Shown here: positions 25,766 through 34,829 of the stretch, piece after piece
Position numbering within the stretch: the stretch's first letter is position 1
How the letters are laid out: each line of letters opens with the position of its first letter
Assembly: GCA_016302545.1 (NCBI GenBank)
Contig: JAEDNK010000001.1
Span: 1 to 44,568 of the forward strand
Length of the DNA stretch: 44,568 bases
Direction: 5' to 3'
Source: Bacillota bacterium
GTDB taxonomy: Bacteria; Bacillota; Clostridia; Peptostreptococcales; Anaerovoracaceae
Position numbers and translations under genes: made by a program
Notes under the pieces: generated by a model
Databases searched by the model: none
What the model saw: only the letters and a program-made list of their open reading frames with translations
Told to the model about the DNA's origin: nothing

Positions 25766-26674
25766 ATGAAAAACAAGAAACAGATGGAAGCCGACCTGAT
25801 GCTCATATTGGTAACGCTCTGCTGGGGTGTGTCATATTACCTTATGGATATAAGTCTTGGGGATATGGACCCGTTTACACTTAACGCTCACAGATTTTTA
25901 GGAGCCTTTTTAATCGCAGTAATAATTTCGTGGAAAAAGATTAAAACCGTTAACAAGACCACGTTAAAATACAGCGTTTTGGTGGGTATAGCTTTAGTTT
26001 TTGTTTACATAGGAGCCACCTTCGGAGTTAAATACACTTCACTTTCCAACTCCGGCTTTCTCTGTGCTATGACGGTAGTGTTCACACCGCTGATAAGCCG
26101 CATATTCCTCAAGCAGAAGCAGGACAGAAAGGTTTTAACCGCAGTTTTAATGTGCTTTGTGGGTATAGCCCTTCTCACGTTAAAGGATGATTTTTCTATC
26201 AACAAGGGAAACCTTAAGGGAGATCTTCTCTGCCTGATGTGTGCTTTCGCATATGCCATTGACCTGCTGCTGACGGAAAAGGCAGTTTCTCATGAAGAGG
26301 TGGACGCTTATCAGCTTGGCGTTTTCCAGCTTGGTGTTACGGGCGTATTCAATCTGATAATGGCTTTTATAACAGAGCAGCCCCACTTGCCTTCGACTCC
26401 GTCAATATGGGGAGCCGTACTGTTTCTTGCCGTTTTCTGCACGGGAGTTGCCTTCGTGGTTCAGCCTGTGGCGCAGCAGTATACGACCGCTGCTCATACC
26501 GGAGTTATTTTTGCGCTGGAGCCTGTATTTGCGGCAGCAGTGGCAGTTATCTTTGCTCATGAAATTTTATCGGTAAAGTCATATCTGGGGGCTTTCCTCA
26601 TGGTGGCAAGCGTTATAGTTATGGAAATTGACTTCGGCTCAATAAGAAAAAGAAAGAAAGAAGCGGAAGTGTGA
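25766..26674 (+). CDS. EamA/DMT-family transporter
   Basis: 302-residue membrane protein with ten predicted hydrophobic helices in two EamA repeats. The first begins LMLILVTLCWGVSYYLM and ends near GIALLTL; the second begins LKGDLLCLMCAFAYAIDLLL and ends with SYLGAFLMVASVIVME. The family includes metabolite, amino acid and drug exporters, and the substrate cannot be told from the sequence. RBS GGGGAGG. It follows holA by 4 bp and so probably shares its transcript, though the functions are unrelated. No terminator hairpin is visible before the hydrogenase operon. Confidence 0.9.
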   Translation: MKNKKQMEADLMLILVTLCWGVSYYLMDISLGDMDPFTLNAHRFLGAFLIAVIISWKKIKTVNKTTLKYSVLVGIALVFVYIGATFGVKYTSLSNSGFLCAMTVVFTPLISRIFLKQKQDRKVLTAVLMCFVGIALLTLKDDFSINKGNLKGDLLCLMCAFAYAIDLLLTEKAVSHEEVDAYQLGVFQLGVTGVFNLIMAFITEQPHLPSTPSIWGAVLFLAVFCTGVAFVVQPVAQQYTTAAHTGVIFALEPVFAAAVAVIFAHEILSVKSYLGAFLMVASVIVMEIDFGSIRKRKKEAEV

Positions 26675-26725
26675 TTTTACATTATAAAAATTGTATATTT
26701 TTATCGTAAGACGAGGAGGAGAAAG

Positions 26726-28576
26726 GTGAACAGACTTTATATTAAATCACGAGACACCGCTCAGAAAACGGTTGAAGGTCTGTACAAAGACCTGGAAAGA
26801 AGAATCATCGCAAGCCCGCCGGGACAGTGTCCGGTGGATTTGACAGCTTCTTTCCTGAGATTGTGCCATTCCCAGAGCTGCGGAAAATGTGTTCCGTGTC
26901 GTGTGGGACTTGGGCAGCTCCAGCATATCATCGACAATATCCTTGATATTGATGGAGAGAAGGATATGGAGTCCATAAAGCTTATGGAGAAAACCGCGGA
27001 GGCAATAAGCGCCATGGCAGACTGCGCCATAGGTACAGAGGCCGCCAATATGGTACTCAGAGGCATAAGGGGATACAGAGAGGACTTTGAATCCCACATA
27101 AAGAACAGAACCTGCGCTGAGCACATTCGCTCCAACATTCAGGCAGTACCTTGTGTAGCCATGTGTCCTGCCGGAGTTGACGTACCTGGCTATACAGCAC
27201 TGGTAAAGGCAGGAAGATATGCAGATGCAGTAAGACTGATAAGAAAGGACAATCCTTTCCCGACTGTATGCGCCCTTATCTGTGAACACCCTTGCGAAAT
27301 GAGGTGCAGAAGAAACCTCATAGATGCGCCTATCAACATCAGAGGACTTAAACGTTTTGCCGTTGATAACTGCGGTGATGTGCCTGTTCCGGAGAAAATG
27401 GACGATACGGGAAAGAGAATAGCTGTAATCGGAGGCGGTCCTTCGGGACTTTCCGCAGCATATTTCCTTTCCATCATGGGACATAAGGTAACTGTATTTG
27501 AAAAGAGAACTCAGCTGGGAGGTATGCTCCGCTACGGCATTCCAAACTACAGACTTCCTAGAGAAAGACTGCAGTGGGATATAGATGCCATTCTCTCCAC
27601 AGGGGTTGAGGTGAAGTGTGATTACGACATTTCTTCTCCTGATGCAATGGCGGAAATCAGAGACAACTATGACGCAATATATATTTCCATCGGCTCACAT
27701 AATGCCAAGAGCATCGGAATTCCGGGAGAATATGCGAAAGGCGTAATTCCTGCCGTTGAGATGCTCAGAGGCATAGGCGACGATGCAATGCCTGATTTTG
27801 CAGGAAAAGCAGTTGTAGTCATAGGTGGCGGAAACGTAGCCATGGACGTGGCCAGAACGGCTAAGAGGCTTGGGGCTACCGATGTAAGCATCGTTTACAG
27901 AAGAAGAAGAGACGATATGACGGCTCTTCCTGATGAAATCGGAGGAGCTATTGCGGAGGGCTGCGATCTTGTTCAGCTTAAGGCGCCTTCCAGAATAGAA
28001 ACAGATAAGCACGGTGAGGTAAAGGCTCTCTGGGTTAAGCCTCAGATAGCAGGTCAGGCAGACGCCTCAGGAAGACCAAAGCCTGTGGATTCGTCAGAGC
28101 CGGAGCAGAAAATACCTTGCGATATCATCATTTCCGCAATAGGACAGGCCACCGATATAGGCTTCTTCGAGCAGTTTGGTATTCCTGTGTTCAGGGGAAA
28201 CATCAAGGCGGCAAGAAGCAGCGTAGTTGATACCGTTGGCGGAATTTACGCCGGCGGTGACTGCGTGACAGGTCCTTCGACAGTTATAAACGCTGTTGCT
28301 GCAGGTAAGGTAGCTGCGGCAAATATAGATACATATCTGGGATTCAATCATGAAATACAGGTTGATATAGAAATTCCTAATCCGGACCCAAGCGACAACC
28401 TGCCTTGCGGCCGTGTAGAGATGAAAGAAAGATATGCTAAACAGAGAGGAAACGACTTTGACGAGGTTGAGCAGGGCATGAGCCTTGAAGAAGCAATGCT
28501 TGAGGCTTCAAGATGTCTGCGCTGTGATTACCACGGCTTCGGTTCCTTCAGAGGAGGGAGGGATACAAAATGGTAA
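26726..28576 (+). CDS. NuoF-tail/GltD-like FAD-NAD(P)H oxidoreductase fusion, hydrogenase partner
   Basis: Starts at GTG 26726 after GAGGAGGAG. Residues about 40-130 resemble only the C-terminal 4Fe-4S part of NuoF/HydB: SQSCGKCVPCRVG plus a distant Cys in ADCAIGT. Residues about 135-220 are the GltD/DPD N-terminal Fe-S domain (CVAMCPAGVDVPGY, CALICEHPCEMRCRR). FAD (VIGGGPSGLSAAYF) and NAD(P)H (VIGGGNVAMDVARTAKRLG) Rossmann domains follow. The Arg-rich YRRRRDD after the second site suggests NADPH. The FMN/NADH-binding half of NuoF is missing. It overlaps the [FeFe] hydrogenase by 7 bp, so the two subunits surely act together; the direction and any electron bifurcation are unknown. Confidence 0.87.
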   Translation: MNRLYIKSRDTAQKTVEGLYKDLERRIIASPPGQCPVDLTASFLRLCHSQSCGKCVPCRVGLGQLQHIIDNILDIDGEKDMESIKLMEKTAEAISAMADCAIGTEAANMVLRGIRGYREDFESHIKNRTCAEHIRSNIQAVPCVAMCPAGVDVPGYTALVKAGRYADAVRLIRKDNPFPTVCALICEHPCEMRCRRNLIDAPINIRGLKRFAVDNCGDVPVPEKMDDTGKRIAVIGGGPSGLSAAYFLSIMGHKVTVFEKRTQLGGMLRYGIPNYRLPRERLQWDIDAILSTGVEVKCDYDISSPDAMAEIRDNYDAIYISIGSHNAKSIGIPGEYAKGVIPAVEMLRGIGDDAMPDFAGKAVVVIGGGNVAMDVARTAKRLGATDVSIVYRRRRDDMTALPDEIGGAIAEGCDLVQLKAPSRIETDKHGEVKALWVKPQIAGQADASGRPKPVDSSEPEQKIPCDIIISAIGQATDIGFFEQFGIPVFRGNIKAARSSVVDTVGGIYAGGDCVTGPSTVINAVAAGKVAAANIDTYLGFNHEIQVDIEIPNPDPSDNLPCGRVEMKERYAKQRGNDFDEVEQGMSLEEAMLEASRCLRCDYHGFGSFRGGRDTKW

Positions 28577-30312
28577 AGCTGATGATAAACGGCCAGGAGG
28601 TCGCCGTTAAGGAGGGTACCTCCATAATGGATGCTGCCGAGAAGGTAGGTATACATATCCCGCACCTTTGTTATCTCAGAGGTATTAATGAAATAGGAGC
28701 ATGCAGGGTATGCGTAGTTGAGATAAAAGGGATGGAAAAGCTGGTAACAGCTTGCAATACCATATGCGAAGACGGTATGGAAATTCTTACAAACAGTCCT
28801 CGTGTGCGCCGCTACAGGAGAATAAACGTTGAGCTTATCCTTTCCGACCATAATGCAAACTGCGCCAGCTGTATAAAGAGCGGCAACTGCACGCTGCAGC
28901 AGATTTCCAACGATCTGGGAATCATAATGACAGACTATGAAAACATAGCGGAAAAGGCAAGATGGGACACAAATCTTCCTCTCATAAGAGACGCCTCCAA
29001 ATGTGTGAAGTGTATGCGCTGCGTTCAGGTATGTGAAAAGATACAGGACCTTGGCGTATGGAATCTCATAGGCGCAGGATACAGAACCACCATCGGAGTG
29101 AGAGAAAACAACGATATAAGCGATATAGACTGTGCACTCTGCGGTCAGTGCATAACCCATTGCCCTGTAGGAGCTCTCAGAGAAAGAGATGACAGAATTC
29201 CTCTCAACGAGGCGCTGGCAGATCCCGATAAGATTACAGTAGTTCAGATTGCTCCTGCCGTAAGAACAGCGTGGGGAGAGCAAATCGGGCTGAAAGACAA
29301 GGAAGCCACTATGGGCAAACTGGTCTGCGCATTGAAAAAAATAGGAATAGATTACGTTTTCGATACTAACTACAGCGCAGATATGACCATAATGGAGGAG
29401 GGCAGCGAATTTCTGTCAAGGCTTGCTAACCGCAACAGATTCACATGGCCTATGTACACCTCCTGCTGTCCGGGATGGGTTAGGTTTATGAAAACTCAGT
29501 ATCCTGATATGGTGGAAGACCTTTCCACGGCAAAATCGCCGCAGCAGATGTTCGGCGCACTGTCAAAGACATATATAGCACAGAAGCTAGGTGTTGACCC
29601 TGACAAGGTATATTCAATATCAATCATGCCATGCACCGCCAAGAAATACGAGAGAAGCGTCCGTGAAGTTAACAGTGCGGGACACGGAAACGATGTGGAT
29701 TTGGTGCTTACCACCAGAGAGCTAGACAGATTCATCAGAAGCGACAGCATCAAGCCTCAGGATCTCATCGACATGCCTTTTGATGACATCTTCGGCGAGG
29801 GCTCGGGAGCCGCAGTTATATTCGGTACTACCGGAGGAGTAATGGAGGCGGCCTTAAGAAGCGCATACTTCCTTGTAACGGGCGAAAACCCTGAACCTGA
29901 TGCATTTAAGAATGTAAGAGGTATGGATGGCTGGAAGGAAGCCGATTTCGACTTGGCAGGCACTCACCTTAAGGTAGCTGTAGCCAGTGGTCTGGGAAAT
30001 GCCAGAAGGCTGGTTGAAGCTGTAAGAAAGGGCGAGGTTGCTTACGACTTCGTTGAAATAATGGCCTGTCCGGGAGGCTGCGTAGGTGGCGGAGGACAAC
30101 CGTTTAAGGACGGCGAGGAAAAGGCAGAGGAGCGGGCAAAGAAGCTTTACGGGCTGGATAAGCACAGCGATATAAGGTTTTCCCACGAAAATCCTGCCGT
30201 TCAGCTTACATACAGCGAGTATCTGGACAAGCCTCTGTCTCACAGGGCTCACGGGCTCCTGCACACAGACCTGAACTCATGGAATCTGGATATGAGACAG
30301 GATGAGGAATAA
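28570..30312 (+). CDS. hydA: [FeFe] hydrogenase catalytic subunit, HydA/HndD type
   Basis: 580 residues. N-terminal 2Fe-2S domain (HLCYLRG, GACRVCVVE, ACNT), His-ligated 4Fe-4S (HNANCASCIKSGNC), two ferredoxin clusters (CVKCMRCVQVC and CALCGQCITHC), then the H-cluster domain with L1 TSCCPGWVRF, L2 MPCTAKKYE and L3 EIMACPGGCVGGGGQP. All H-cluster ligands and the proton-relay Cys are present, and it has the usual C-terminal small-subunit-like tail (PLSHRAHGLLHTDL). It makes or consumes H2 in the cytosol. The usual HydB/HydC (NuoF/NuoE) partners are replaced by the fusion upstream. The maturases HydE, HydF and HydG are not in the window. Confidence 0.95.
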   Translation: MVKLMINGQEVAVKEGTSIMDAAEKVGIHIPHLCYLRGINEIGACRVCVVEIKGMEKLVTACNTICEDGMEILTNSPRVRRYRRINVELILSDHNANCASCIKSGNCTLQQISNDLGIIMTDYENIAEKARWDTNLPLIRDASKCVKCMRCVQVCEKIQDLGVWNLIGAGYRTTIGVRENNDISDIDCALCGQCITHCPVGALRERDDRIPLNEALADPDKITVVQIAPAVRTAWGEQIGLKDKEATMGKLVCALKKIGIDYVFDTNYSADMTIMEEGSEFLSRLANRNRFTWPMYTSCCPGWVRFMKTQYPDMVEDLSTAKSPQQMFGALSKTYIAQKLGVDPDKVYSISIMPCTAKKYERSVREVNSAGHGNDVDLVLTTRELDRFIRSDSIKPQDLIDMPFDDIFGEGSGAAVIFGTTGGVMEAALRSAYFLVTGENPEPDAFKNVRGMDGWKEADFDLAGTHLKVAVASGLGNARRLVEAVRKGEVAYDFVEIMACPGGCVGGGGQPFKDGEEKAEERAKKLYGLDKHSDIRFSHENPAVQLTYSEYLDKPLSHRAHGLLHTDLNSWNLDMRQDEE

Positions 30313-30315
30313 TAT

Positions 30316-30364
30316 AAAAATGGGCAGAAAACCAACCGATAATAGGGGTTCTGCCCATTTTTTT
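30316..30364. terminator. Bidirectional terminator between hydA and recN
   Basis: AAAAATGGGCAGAA pairs with TTCTGCCCATTTTT, followed by further T on the plus strand. On the minus strand the same stem is followed by TTTTTATATT. It serves both convergent operons. Confidence 0.9.
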
Positions 30365-30375
30365 GCTTCTCGTAT

Positions 30376-32004
30376 CTAATTGGAACAGCGGCTGCCTGCG
30401 ATAAGTTCACGAGCGCTTTGAAGGGTGGTATCGGTAATGGTGGTACCTCCCAGAAGTCTGGCGACCTCGGAGACCTTTTCCTCGTCTGTCAGCTTATCAA
30501 CTATTGTGAAGGTCTTTTCGCCGTCGGTTTCCTTATAAATTCTATAGTTTCTGTCACCTGCAGCTGCAATCTGCGGCAGGTGAGTAATGCAGATAATCTG
30601 ATGCTGGCGGGAGATTTCACCCAGCTTTTTTGCTACTATGCTGGCTGTTATTCCGCTGATACCGTTATCGATTTCGTCGAAGATAAGGGTAGGAATCATG
30701 TCGGAAGAACTTATAATGTTCTTGAAAGCAAGCATAATTCTTGACATTTCGCCGCCGGAGGCTATTTTATACAGAGGCTTCAGCGGCTCGCCACGGTTGG
30801 CTGATATAAAAAATTCAACCTTGTCCATGCCTTCCTCTGTTGGAGCGTCAAGAGGCTCTACGGCTATCTTCATCTGAGCGTCCTTAAAGTTAAGGTCGGA
30901 AAGCTCAGCCAGAATTTTAGTTTCAAGCTCTGCAGCGATTTCCTTTCTTATTCCGGTCAGAGTTCCGCAGGCTTCCATAAGAGCATTTCTGGAAGCGATG
31001 AGCTGCTTTTCCAGACGGTGTTTTTCGTCATCAAAGTTATCTATCTTTTCCAGTTTAGATGCTATATCCTCTCTATAGGTCAGTATTTCTCCGATGGAGG
31101 AGCCGTATTTTTTCTTCAGATTGTCTATTCGGTTGAGCCTTGTAATCAGGCTGTCAAGCTCGGCAGGAGAGAAGGAGATGCTTTCCCGCATTTCTCCAAG
31201 ACTGCGGCTAATATCCTGCAGTCTGTAATATATGTCACCGAACTCTGCCGAAATGCTTTCAAGATCGCGGGAGTAGGAGGAAATTTCTTCTATGGCTCTG
31301 TGGCAGGCTCCGGCTCCGTCTATGAGGGAGGGGCTTGCTTCTGTCAGCAGAGCATAAGATTTTTCTATGCTTTCAAATATTTTTTCACTGTTCTGCAGAA
31401 GGGAAATTCTTTCCTCCAAATCTGTATCTTCATCAGGTTTCAGATTAGTGCTGTCGATTTCGTCAAGCTCGAACCTGTAAAAATCCTTTTTGCGGGCGTT
31501 TTCCTTTTCCATGGCAAGAAGGGAAGCTAGCTCGCTTCTGCAGCGGGCAAAAGCACCATATCTTTGAGAAACCTCTTCTAAAACAGGACATGTCTTATCC
31601 TTATGGTACGAATCCACCAGCACCTTATGGTAATCGGGATTGAGCAAGGACTGGTTGTCATACTGTCCGTGAATGTCGGCAAGCTTTCTGCAAACCTCGT
31701 TGAGACGTGACAGGGTGACAATTTCACCGTTGAGACGGCACAGGTTCTTTCCTGAAGCGGAGACCTCTCTGGTAATGACGATTTCCTCCCCGTCAAGCTC
31801 TCCAAGAAGCTGTACAACTGCTTTGTCTGCGCCGGTTCTGACGGAGGAGGTGTCTGCGCGGCTTCCAAGGGCAAGGCTTACAGCTTCTATAACAATAGAT
31901 TTACCGGCGCCTGTTTCGCCGGTAATAATGTTTAAGCCCGCTTCAAAATCCACTTCTGTGTTTTCAATTATAGCAAAGTTTTTAATACTTATATGGTTAA
32001 TCAT
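30376..32004 (-). CDS. recN: DNA repair protein RecN
   Basis: SMC-like ATPase recruited to double-strand breaks. Walker A ITGETGAGKS at about residues 27-36, long coiled-coil arms (about 155-340), the ABC signature in IASGGEMSRIMLAFK, Walker B TLIFDEIDNGISG, and ITHLPQIAA as D/H-loop. 542 residues, slightly shorter than average. Its start overlaps argR by 8 bp; argR-recN is a standard Firmicutes pair. Arginine or general stress could affect it through argR autoregulation, but no operator is evident. Confidence 0.95.
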   Translation of the reverse strand: MINHISIKNFAIIENTEVDFEAGLNIITGETGAGKSIVIEAVSLALGSRADTSSVRTGADKAVVQLLGELDGEEIVITREVSASGKNLCRLNGEIVTLSRLNEVCRKLADIHGQYDNQSLLNPDYHKVLVDSYHKDKTCPVLEEVSQRYGAFARCRSELASLLAMEKENARKKDFYRFELDEIDSTNLKPDEDTDLEERISLLQNSEKIFESIEKSYALLTEASPSLIDGAGACHRAIEEISSYSRDLESISAEFGDIYYRLQDISRSLGEMRESISFSPAELDSLITRLNRIDNLKKKYGSSIGEILTYREDIASKLEKIDNFDDEKHRLEKQLIASRNALMEACGTLTGIRKEIAAELETKILAELSDLNFKDAQMKIAVEPLDAPTEEGMDKVEFFISANRGEPLKPLYKIASGGEMSRIMLAFKNIISSSDMIPTLIFDEIDNGISGITASIVAKKLGEISRQHQIICITHLPQIAAAGDRNYRIYKETDGEKTFTIVDKLTDEEKVSEVARLLGGTTITDTTLQSARELIAGSRCSN

Positions 32005-32464
32005 TGTTTGTCCTCGTGTGAAGCATTTTGTTAAACTCGTCTATGATTGCAGGTACGTTTTCAGGATCGTCTGCAATAAGCAGCAGGGTGTTGTCTCCTG
32101 CCAGGGAGCCTTTGATGTGAGGCATATTGCTGGTGTCGATGGCTTCACCGGCTGCGTTGGCGCATCCGGAGAGTGTTTTGACGATGATGATATTGCCTGA
32201 GGAGTCTACCGAGGTGACGGTTTGTCTAAAAATTTTAACAAATCTGTCGGATACAGGAAGATCCTTGGAAGTACTCACTGCATACTTATACTTGCCCGAA
32301 GATGACAGAGTTTTAACCAGCTGCAGCTCTTTAATATCGCGGGAAATCGTGGCTTGAGTTACTTCAAAGCCGCTTTTTCTGAGCATGGTCGCAAGCTTTT
32401 CCTGGGTATCTACTTCGTTGTTGGTGATAATTTCAATAATCTTGTTCTGTCTTGAATACCGCAT
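31997..32464 (-). CDS. argR: Arginine repressor ArgR
   Basis: 155 residues. N-terminal winged helix with the SR motif (VTQATISRDIKEL, about residues 35-47) and C-terminal oligomerisation/arginine-binding domain with GCANAAGEAID and KGSLAGDNTLLLIADD, close to the usual GTIAGDDT. RBS GGAGG. Transcribed divergently from ruvC. A TATAAT on the minus strand at 32494-32489 could be its -10, but I find no good -35 and no clear ARG box. Confidence 0.95.
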   Translation of the reverse strand: MRYSRQNKIIEIITNNEVDTQEKLATMLRKSGFEVTQATISRDIKELQLVKTLSSSGKYKYAVSTSKDLPVSDRFVKIFRQTVTSVDSSGNIIIVKTLSGCANAAGEAIDTSNMPHIKGSLAGDNTLLLIADDPENVPAIIDEFNKMLHTRTNND

Positions 32465-32564
32465 ACATACCTCCGATAATATAAAGAGATTATATATATA
32501 TAATTGACATGGAATAATTTTGTTATGATTTTATCACATCCGGCGGTTTTTTTCAACAGAAATA

Positions 32565-32593
32565 TAGACAAACAAATGTTTGTATGTTACAAT
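32565..32593 (+). promoter_or_regulatory. ruvC promoter containing an SOS-box-like palindrome
   Basis: TAGACA (32565-32570), 17-bp spacer, TACAAT (32588-32593). Nested in it is ACAAAC-aaat-GTTTGT (32568-32583), a 6-bp inverted repeat with 4-bp centre. The 14-mer at 32569-32582 agrees with the B. subtilis LexA consensus CGAACRNRYGTTYC at all but the second and last positions. Confidence 0.6.
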
Positions 32594-32620
32594 TTACGGA
32601 GAAAAAACAGGAGAATTGCA

Positions 32621-33130
32621 ATGAGGATTTTGGGAATAGACCCCGGATATGCCATACTGGGCTATGGAATTCTTGACATGAAGGGAAACCGATTTTCCGT
32701 CGTCACCTACGGTTCAGTGTTTACAGACGCCGGCATGAACATGCCTGACCGCCTGCAGGTGATTTATGACAGACTTACCGAAATAATAGACGAATATGAG
32801 CCTGAGGAGGCATCCATAGAAGAACTTTTCTTTAACAGCAACGCCAAGACAGCCATTCTGGTGGGAGAGGCCCGCGGCGTGGCGGTGCTTGCATGCGCTA
32901 AGAAGGGTCTTAAGATAAGCGAATACACACCGCTGCAGATAAAACAGGCGCTGGTAGGCTACGGCAGAGCGGATAAAAAACAGGTACAGTCCATGGTAAA
33001 GGCTATTCTCAATCTGGAAAAGGTGCCTAAGCCCGACGATACTGCAGATGCACTGGCAGCAGCTATCTGCCATGGGCATTCCGCCGGTGCAGGGGGCAGA
33101 CGGCAGCTTCGCATCAAGGAGGGAATTTAA
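32621..33130 (+). CDS. ruvC: Crossover junction endodeoxyribonuclease RuvC
   Basis: Resolves Holliday junctions with RuvAB. ILGIDPGYAILGYG holds the first catalytic Asp (residue 7), EELFF the second acidic residue, and DDTADALAAAICH the last pair. 169 residues from ATG 32621, which has CAGGAG 7-8 bp upstream; an ATG far upstream in frame (32504) lies before the promoter and is rejected. Basic C-terminal tail (GGRRQLRIK). First gene of ruvC-ruvA-ruvB-queA. Confidence 0.95.
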   Translation: MRILGIDPGYAILGYGILDMKGNRFSVVTYGSVFTDAGMNMPDRLQVIYDRLTEIIDEYEPEEASIEELFFNSNAKTAILVGEARGVAVLACAKKGLKISEYTPLQIKQALVGYGRADKKQVQSMVKAILNLEKVPKPDDTADALAAAICHGHSAGAGGRRQLRIKEGI

Positions 33131-33132
33131 CT

Positions 33133-33768
33133 TTGATTAAATATATAAGAGGTTATTACGCCATGAGCTTTGCAGGGGGAATAGTGGTTGAAACGCCCTC
33201 AGGCATAGGCTTTGAAATAAACATTCCGGTCGGTTCGCCGCTGTATAAGTACGGCGAAGGCGAGGAGATAACGATCTTCACAGCTATGATTGTTAAAGAG
33301 GACGATATCAGTCTTTACGGTTTTCACAACAAGGAAAGCCTCGACCTTTTCCGTATGCTTATAACCGTAAGCGGCATCGGCGCCAAGGGGGCTATGGCAA
33401 TAATGGGTTCCTTATCTGCTGACGAGCTGAGAAGAGCCATTTTATTCGAAGATGTCAAGGAAATCAGCAAAGCCAACGGAGTGGGAAAAAAGACCGCCGA
33501 GAGACTGATACTGGAGCTTAAGGATAAAATAGGCAAGCTGGGAGGCACATCCGATGCTTCAGAGATGATAGCAGGAGGTGGTGATTTTGCTGTCGGCAGC
33601 GGACTGTCAGGGGCTGACGGCGCTGAGGATGCCAGAACGGAGGCGATTTATGCTCTTGTAAGCCTTGGTTACAGCAAAGCGGAGGCTTTCGCCGCAGTAT
33701 CCAGAGTGCCGGAAGAAGGACTTACGGGAGAAGAATACATAAAAAAGGCGCTTAAAAGCCTGTTTTAA
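33133..33768 (+). CDS. ruvA: Holliday junction branch migration protein RuvA
   Basis: Starts at TTG 33133 (MIKYIRGYY, aligning with the family start MIxxIRG), after AAGGAGGG. The N-terminal OB fold (residues 1-65) is followed by two helix-hairpin-helix motifs (ITVSGIGAKGAM and KANGVGKKTAERLILELK) and a C-terminal UBA-like domain III (ALVSLGYSKAEAFAAV) that contacts RuvB. A Gly/Ala-rich flexible linker lies between (about 140-165). 211 residues. Two bases after ruvC. Confidence 0.95.
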   Translation: MIKYIRGYYAMSFAGGIVVETPSGIGFEINIPVGSPLYKYGEGEEITIFTAMIVKEDDISLYGFHNKESLDLFRMLITVSGIGAKGAMAIMGSLSADELRRAILFEDVKEISKANGVGKKTAERLILELKDKIGKLGGTSDASEMIAGGGDFAVGSGLSGADGAEDARTEAIYALVSLGYSKAEAFAAVSRVPEEGLTGEEYIKKALKSLF

Positions 33769-33783
33769 AGAGGTAACGATTTA

Positions 33784-34824
33784 ATGGAAAACGAAAGAAT
33801 CACATCTGCCGCTGCCAAATCGGGGGAAGGAAGAATGGAGGCGGGACTACGCCCTCAGCATCTTGACGACTACATAGGCCAGCAGGGTGTCAAGGAAAAT
33901 CTTAAAATATTCATAGAGGCAGCGCGCCTGCGTGGAGAACCGCTGGATCATGTGCTTTTTTACGGCCCTCCGGGACTTGGCAAGACCACACTGGCAGGTA
34001 TCATAGCCAACGAGCTGGGGGTAGACATTAAGATAACCTCTGGTCCTGCCATAGAAAGAGCCGGGGATCTTGCTGCTATTCTGACAAATCTCAACGACAA
34101 CGATGTGCTTTTTATAGACGAAATACACAGGCTCAACCGCTCTGTGGAAGAGGTGCTTTACTCTGCCATGGAGGATTACGCCCTTGATATAATCATAGGC
34201 AAAGGTCCTTCGGCGCGGTCAATCAGACTTGATTTGGCTAAATTCACTCTAATAGGAGCAACCACCCGTGCGGGAAGCCTTTCTGCACCGCTTAGAGACA
34301 GGTTCGGTGTGCTGGGTAAGTTTGAGATGTATACTCCCGCAGAGCTTGCGCAGATTATAAAGAGAACGGCGGGAATTCTGGGAGTAGCCATAGATGAGGA
34401 ATCCGTAGGAGAAATGGCCAGAAGGTCCAGGGGTACTCCGAGGGTCGCCAACAGAATGCTTAAGAGGATAAGGGACTTTTCACAGGTAAAAGGGAACGGC
34501 TCCATCGACATAGACATAACCAGAGAGGGTCTTGCTGCCCTAGGAGTAGACGAACTGGGGCTTGAACGCCTCGACAGGGAAATTCTCAATACCATAATTC
34601 AGCGCTTTAACGGCGGACCGGTGGGAATAGATACCATTGCCGCTTCCATTGGCGAGGAAAGGGTCACCATCGAAGATGTCTATGAGCCTTATCTGATACA
34701 GTCAGGGCTCCTTTACAGGACGCCTAAGGGAAGAATGGTTTCAAAGGACGGCTACAGACATATGGGTCTTGATTATGCCGGAGATGATGAAAACAACGAA
34801 GAGGAAAGGCAAATTACATTTTAA
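33784..34824 (+). CDS. ruvB: Holliday junction helicase RuvB
   Basis: AAA+ motor of branch migration. RPQHLDDYIGQ at the N-terminus, Walker A GPPGLGKTTLA, Walker B LFIDEIHRLNR, sensor 1 IGATTRAGSL, arginine finger RDRFG, and C-terminal winged helix (GGPVGIDTIAASIGEERVT). 346 residues, standard size. RBS AGAGGTAA. Fifteen bp after ruvA; queA follows after 5 bp. Confidence 0.97.
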   Translation: MENERITSAAAKSGEGRMEAGLRPQHLDDYIGQQGVKENLKIFIEAARLRGEPLDHVLFYGPPGLGKTTLAGIIANELGVDIKITSGPAIERAGDLAAILTNLNDNDVLFIDEIHRLNRSVEEVLYSAMEDYALDIIIGKGPSARSIRLDLAKFTLIGATTRAGSLSAPLRDRFGVLGKFEMYTPAELAQIIKRTAGILGVAIDEESVGEMARRSRGTPRVANRMLKRIRDFSQVKGNGSIDIDITREGLAALGVDELGLERLDREILNTIIQRFNGGPVGIDTIAASIGEERVTIEDVYEPYLIQSGLLYRTPKGRMVSKDGYRHMGLDYAGDDENNEEERQITF

Positions 34825-34829
34825 AAGCT

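Noticed and set aside
32465..32520. ARG box for argR autoregulation
   Set aside because: The stretch is AT-rich with TA repeats, but I find no convincing pair matching TNTGAATWWWWATTCANA.
32504..32529. TTGACA at 32504 with TATGAT at 32524 as a ruvC promoter
   Set aside because: The spacer is only 14 bp; TAGACA-17-TACAAT downstream is better.
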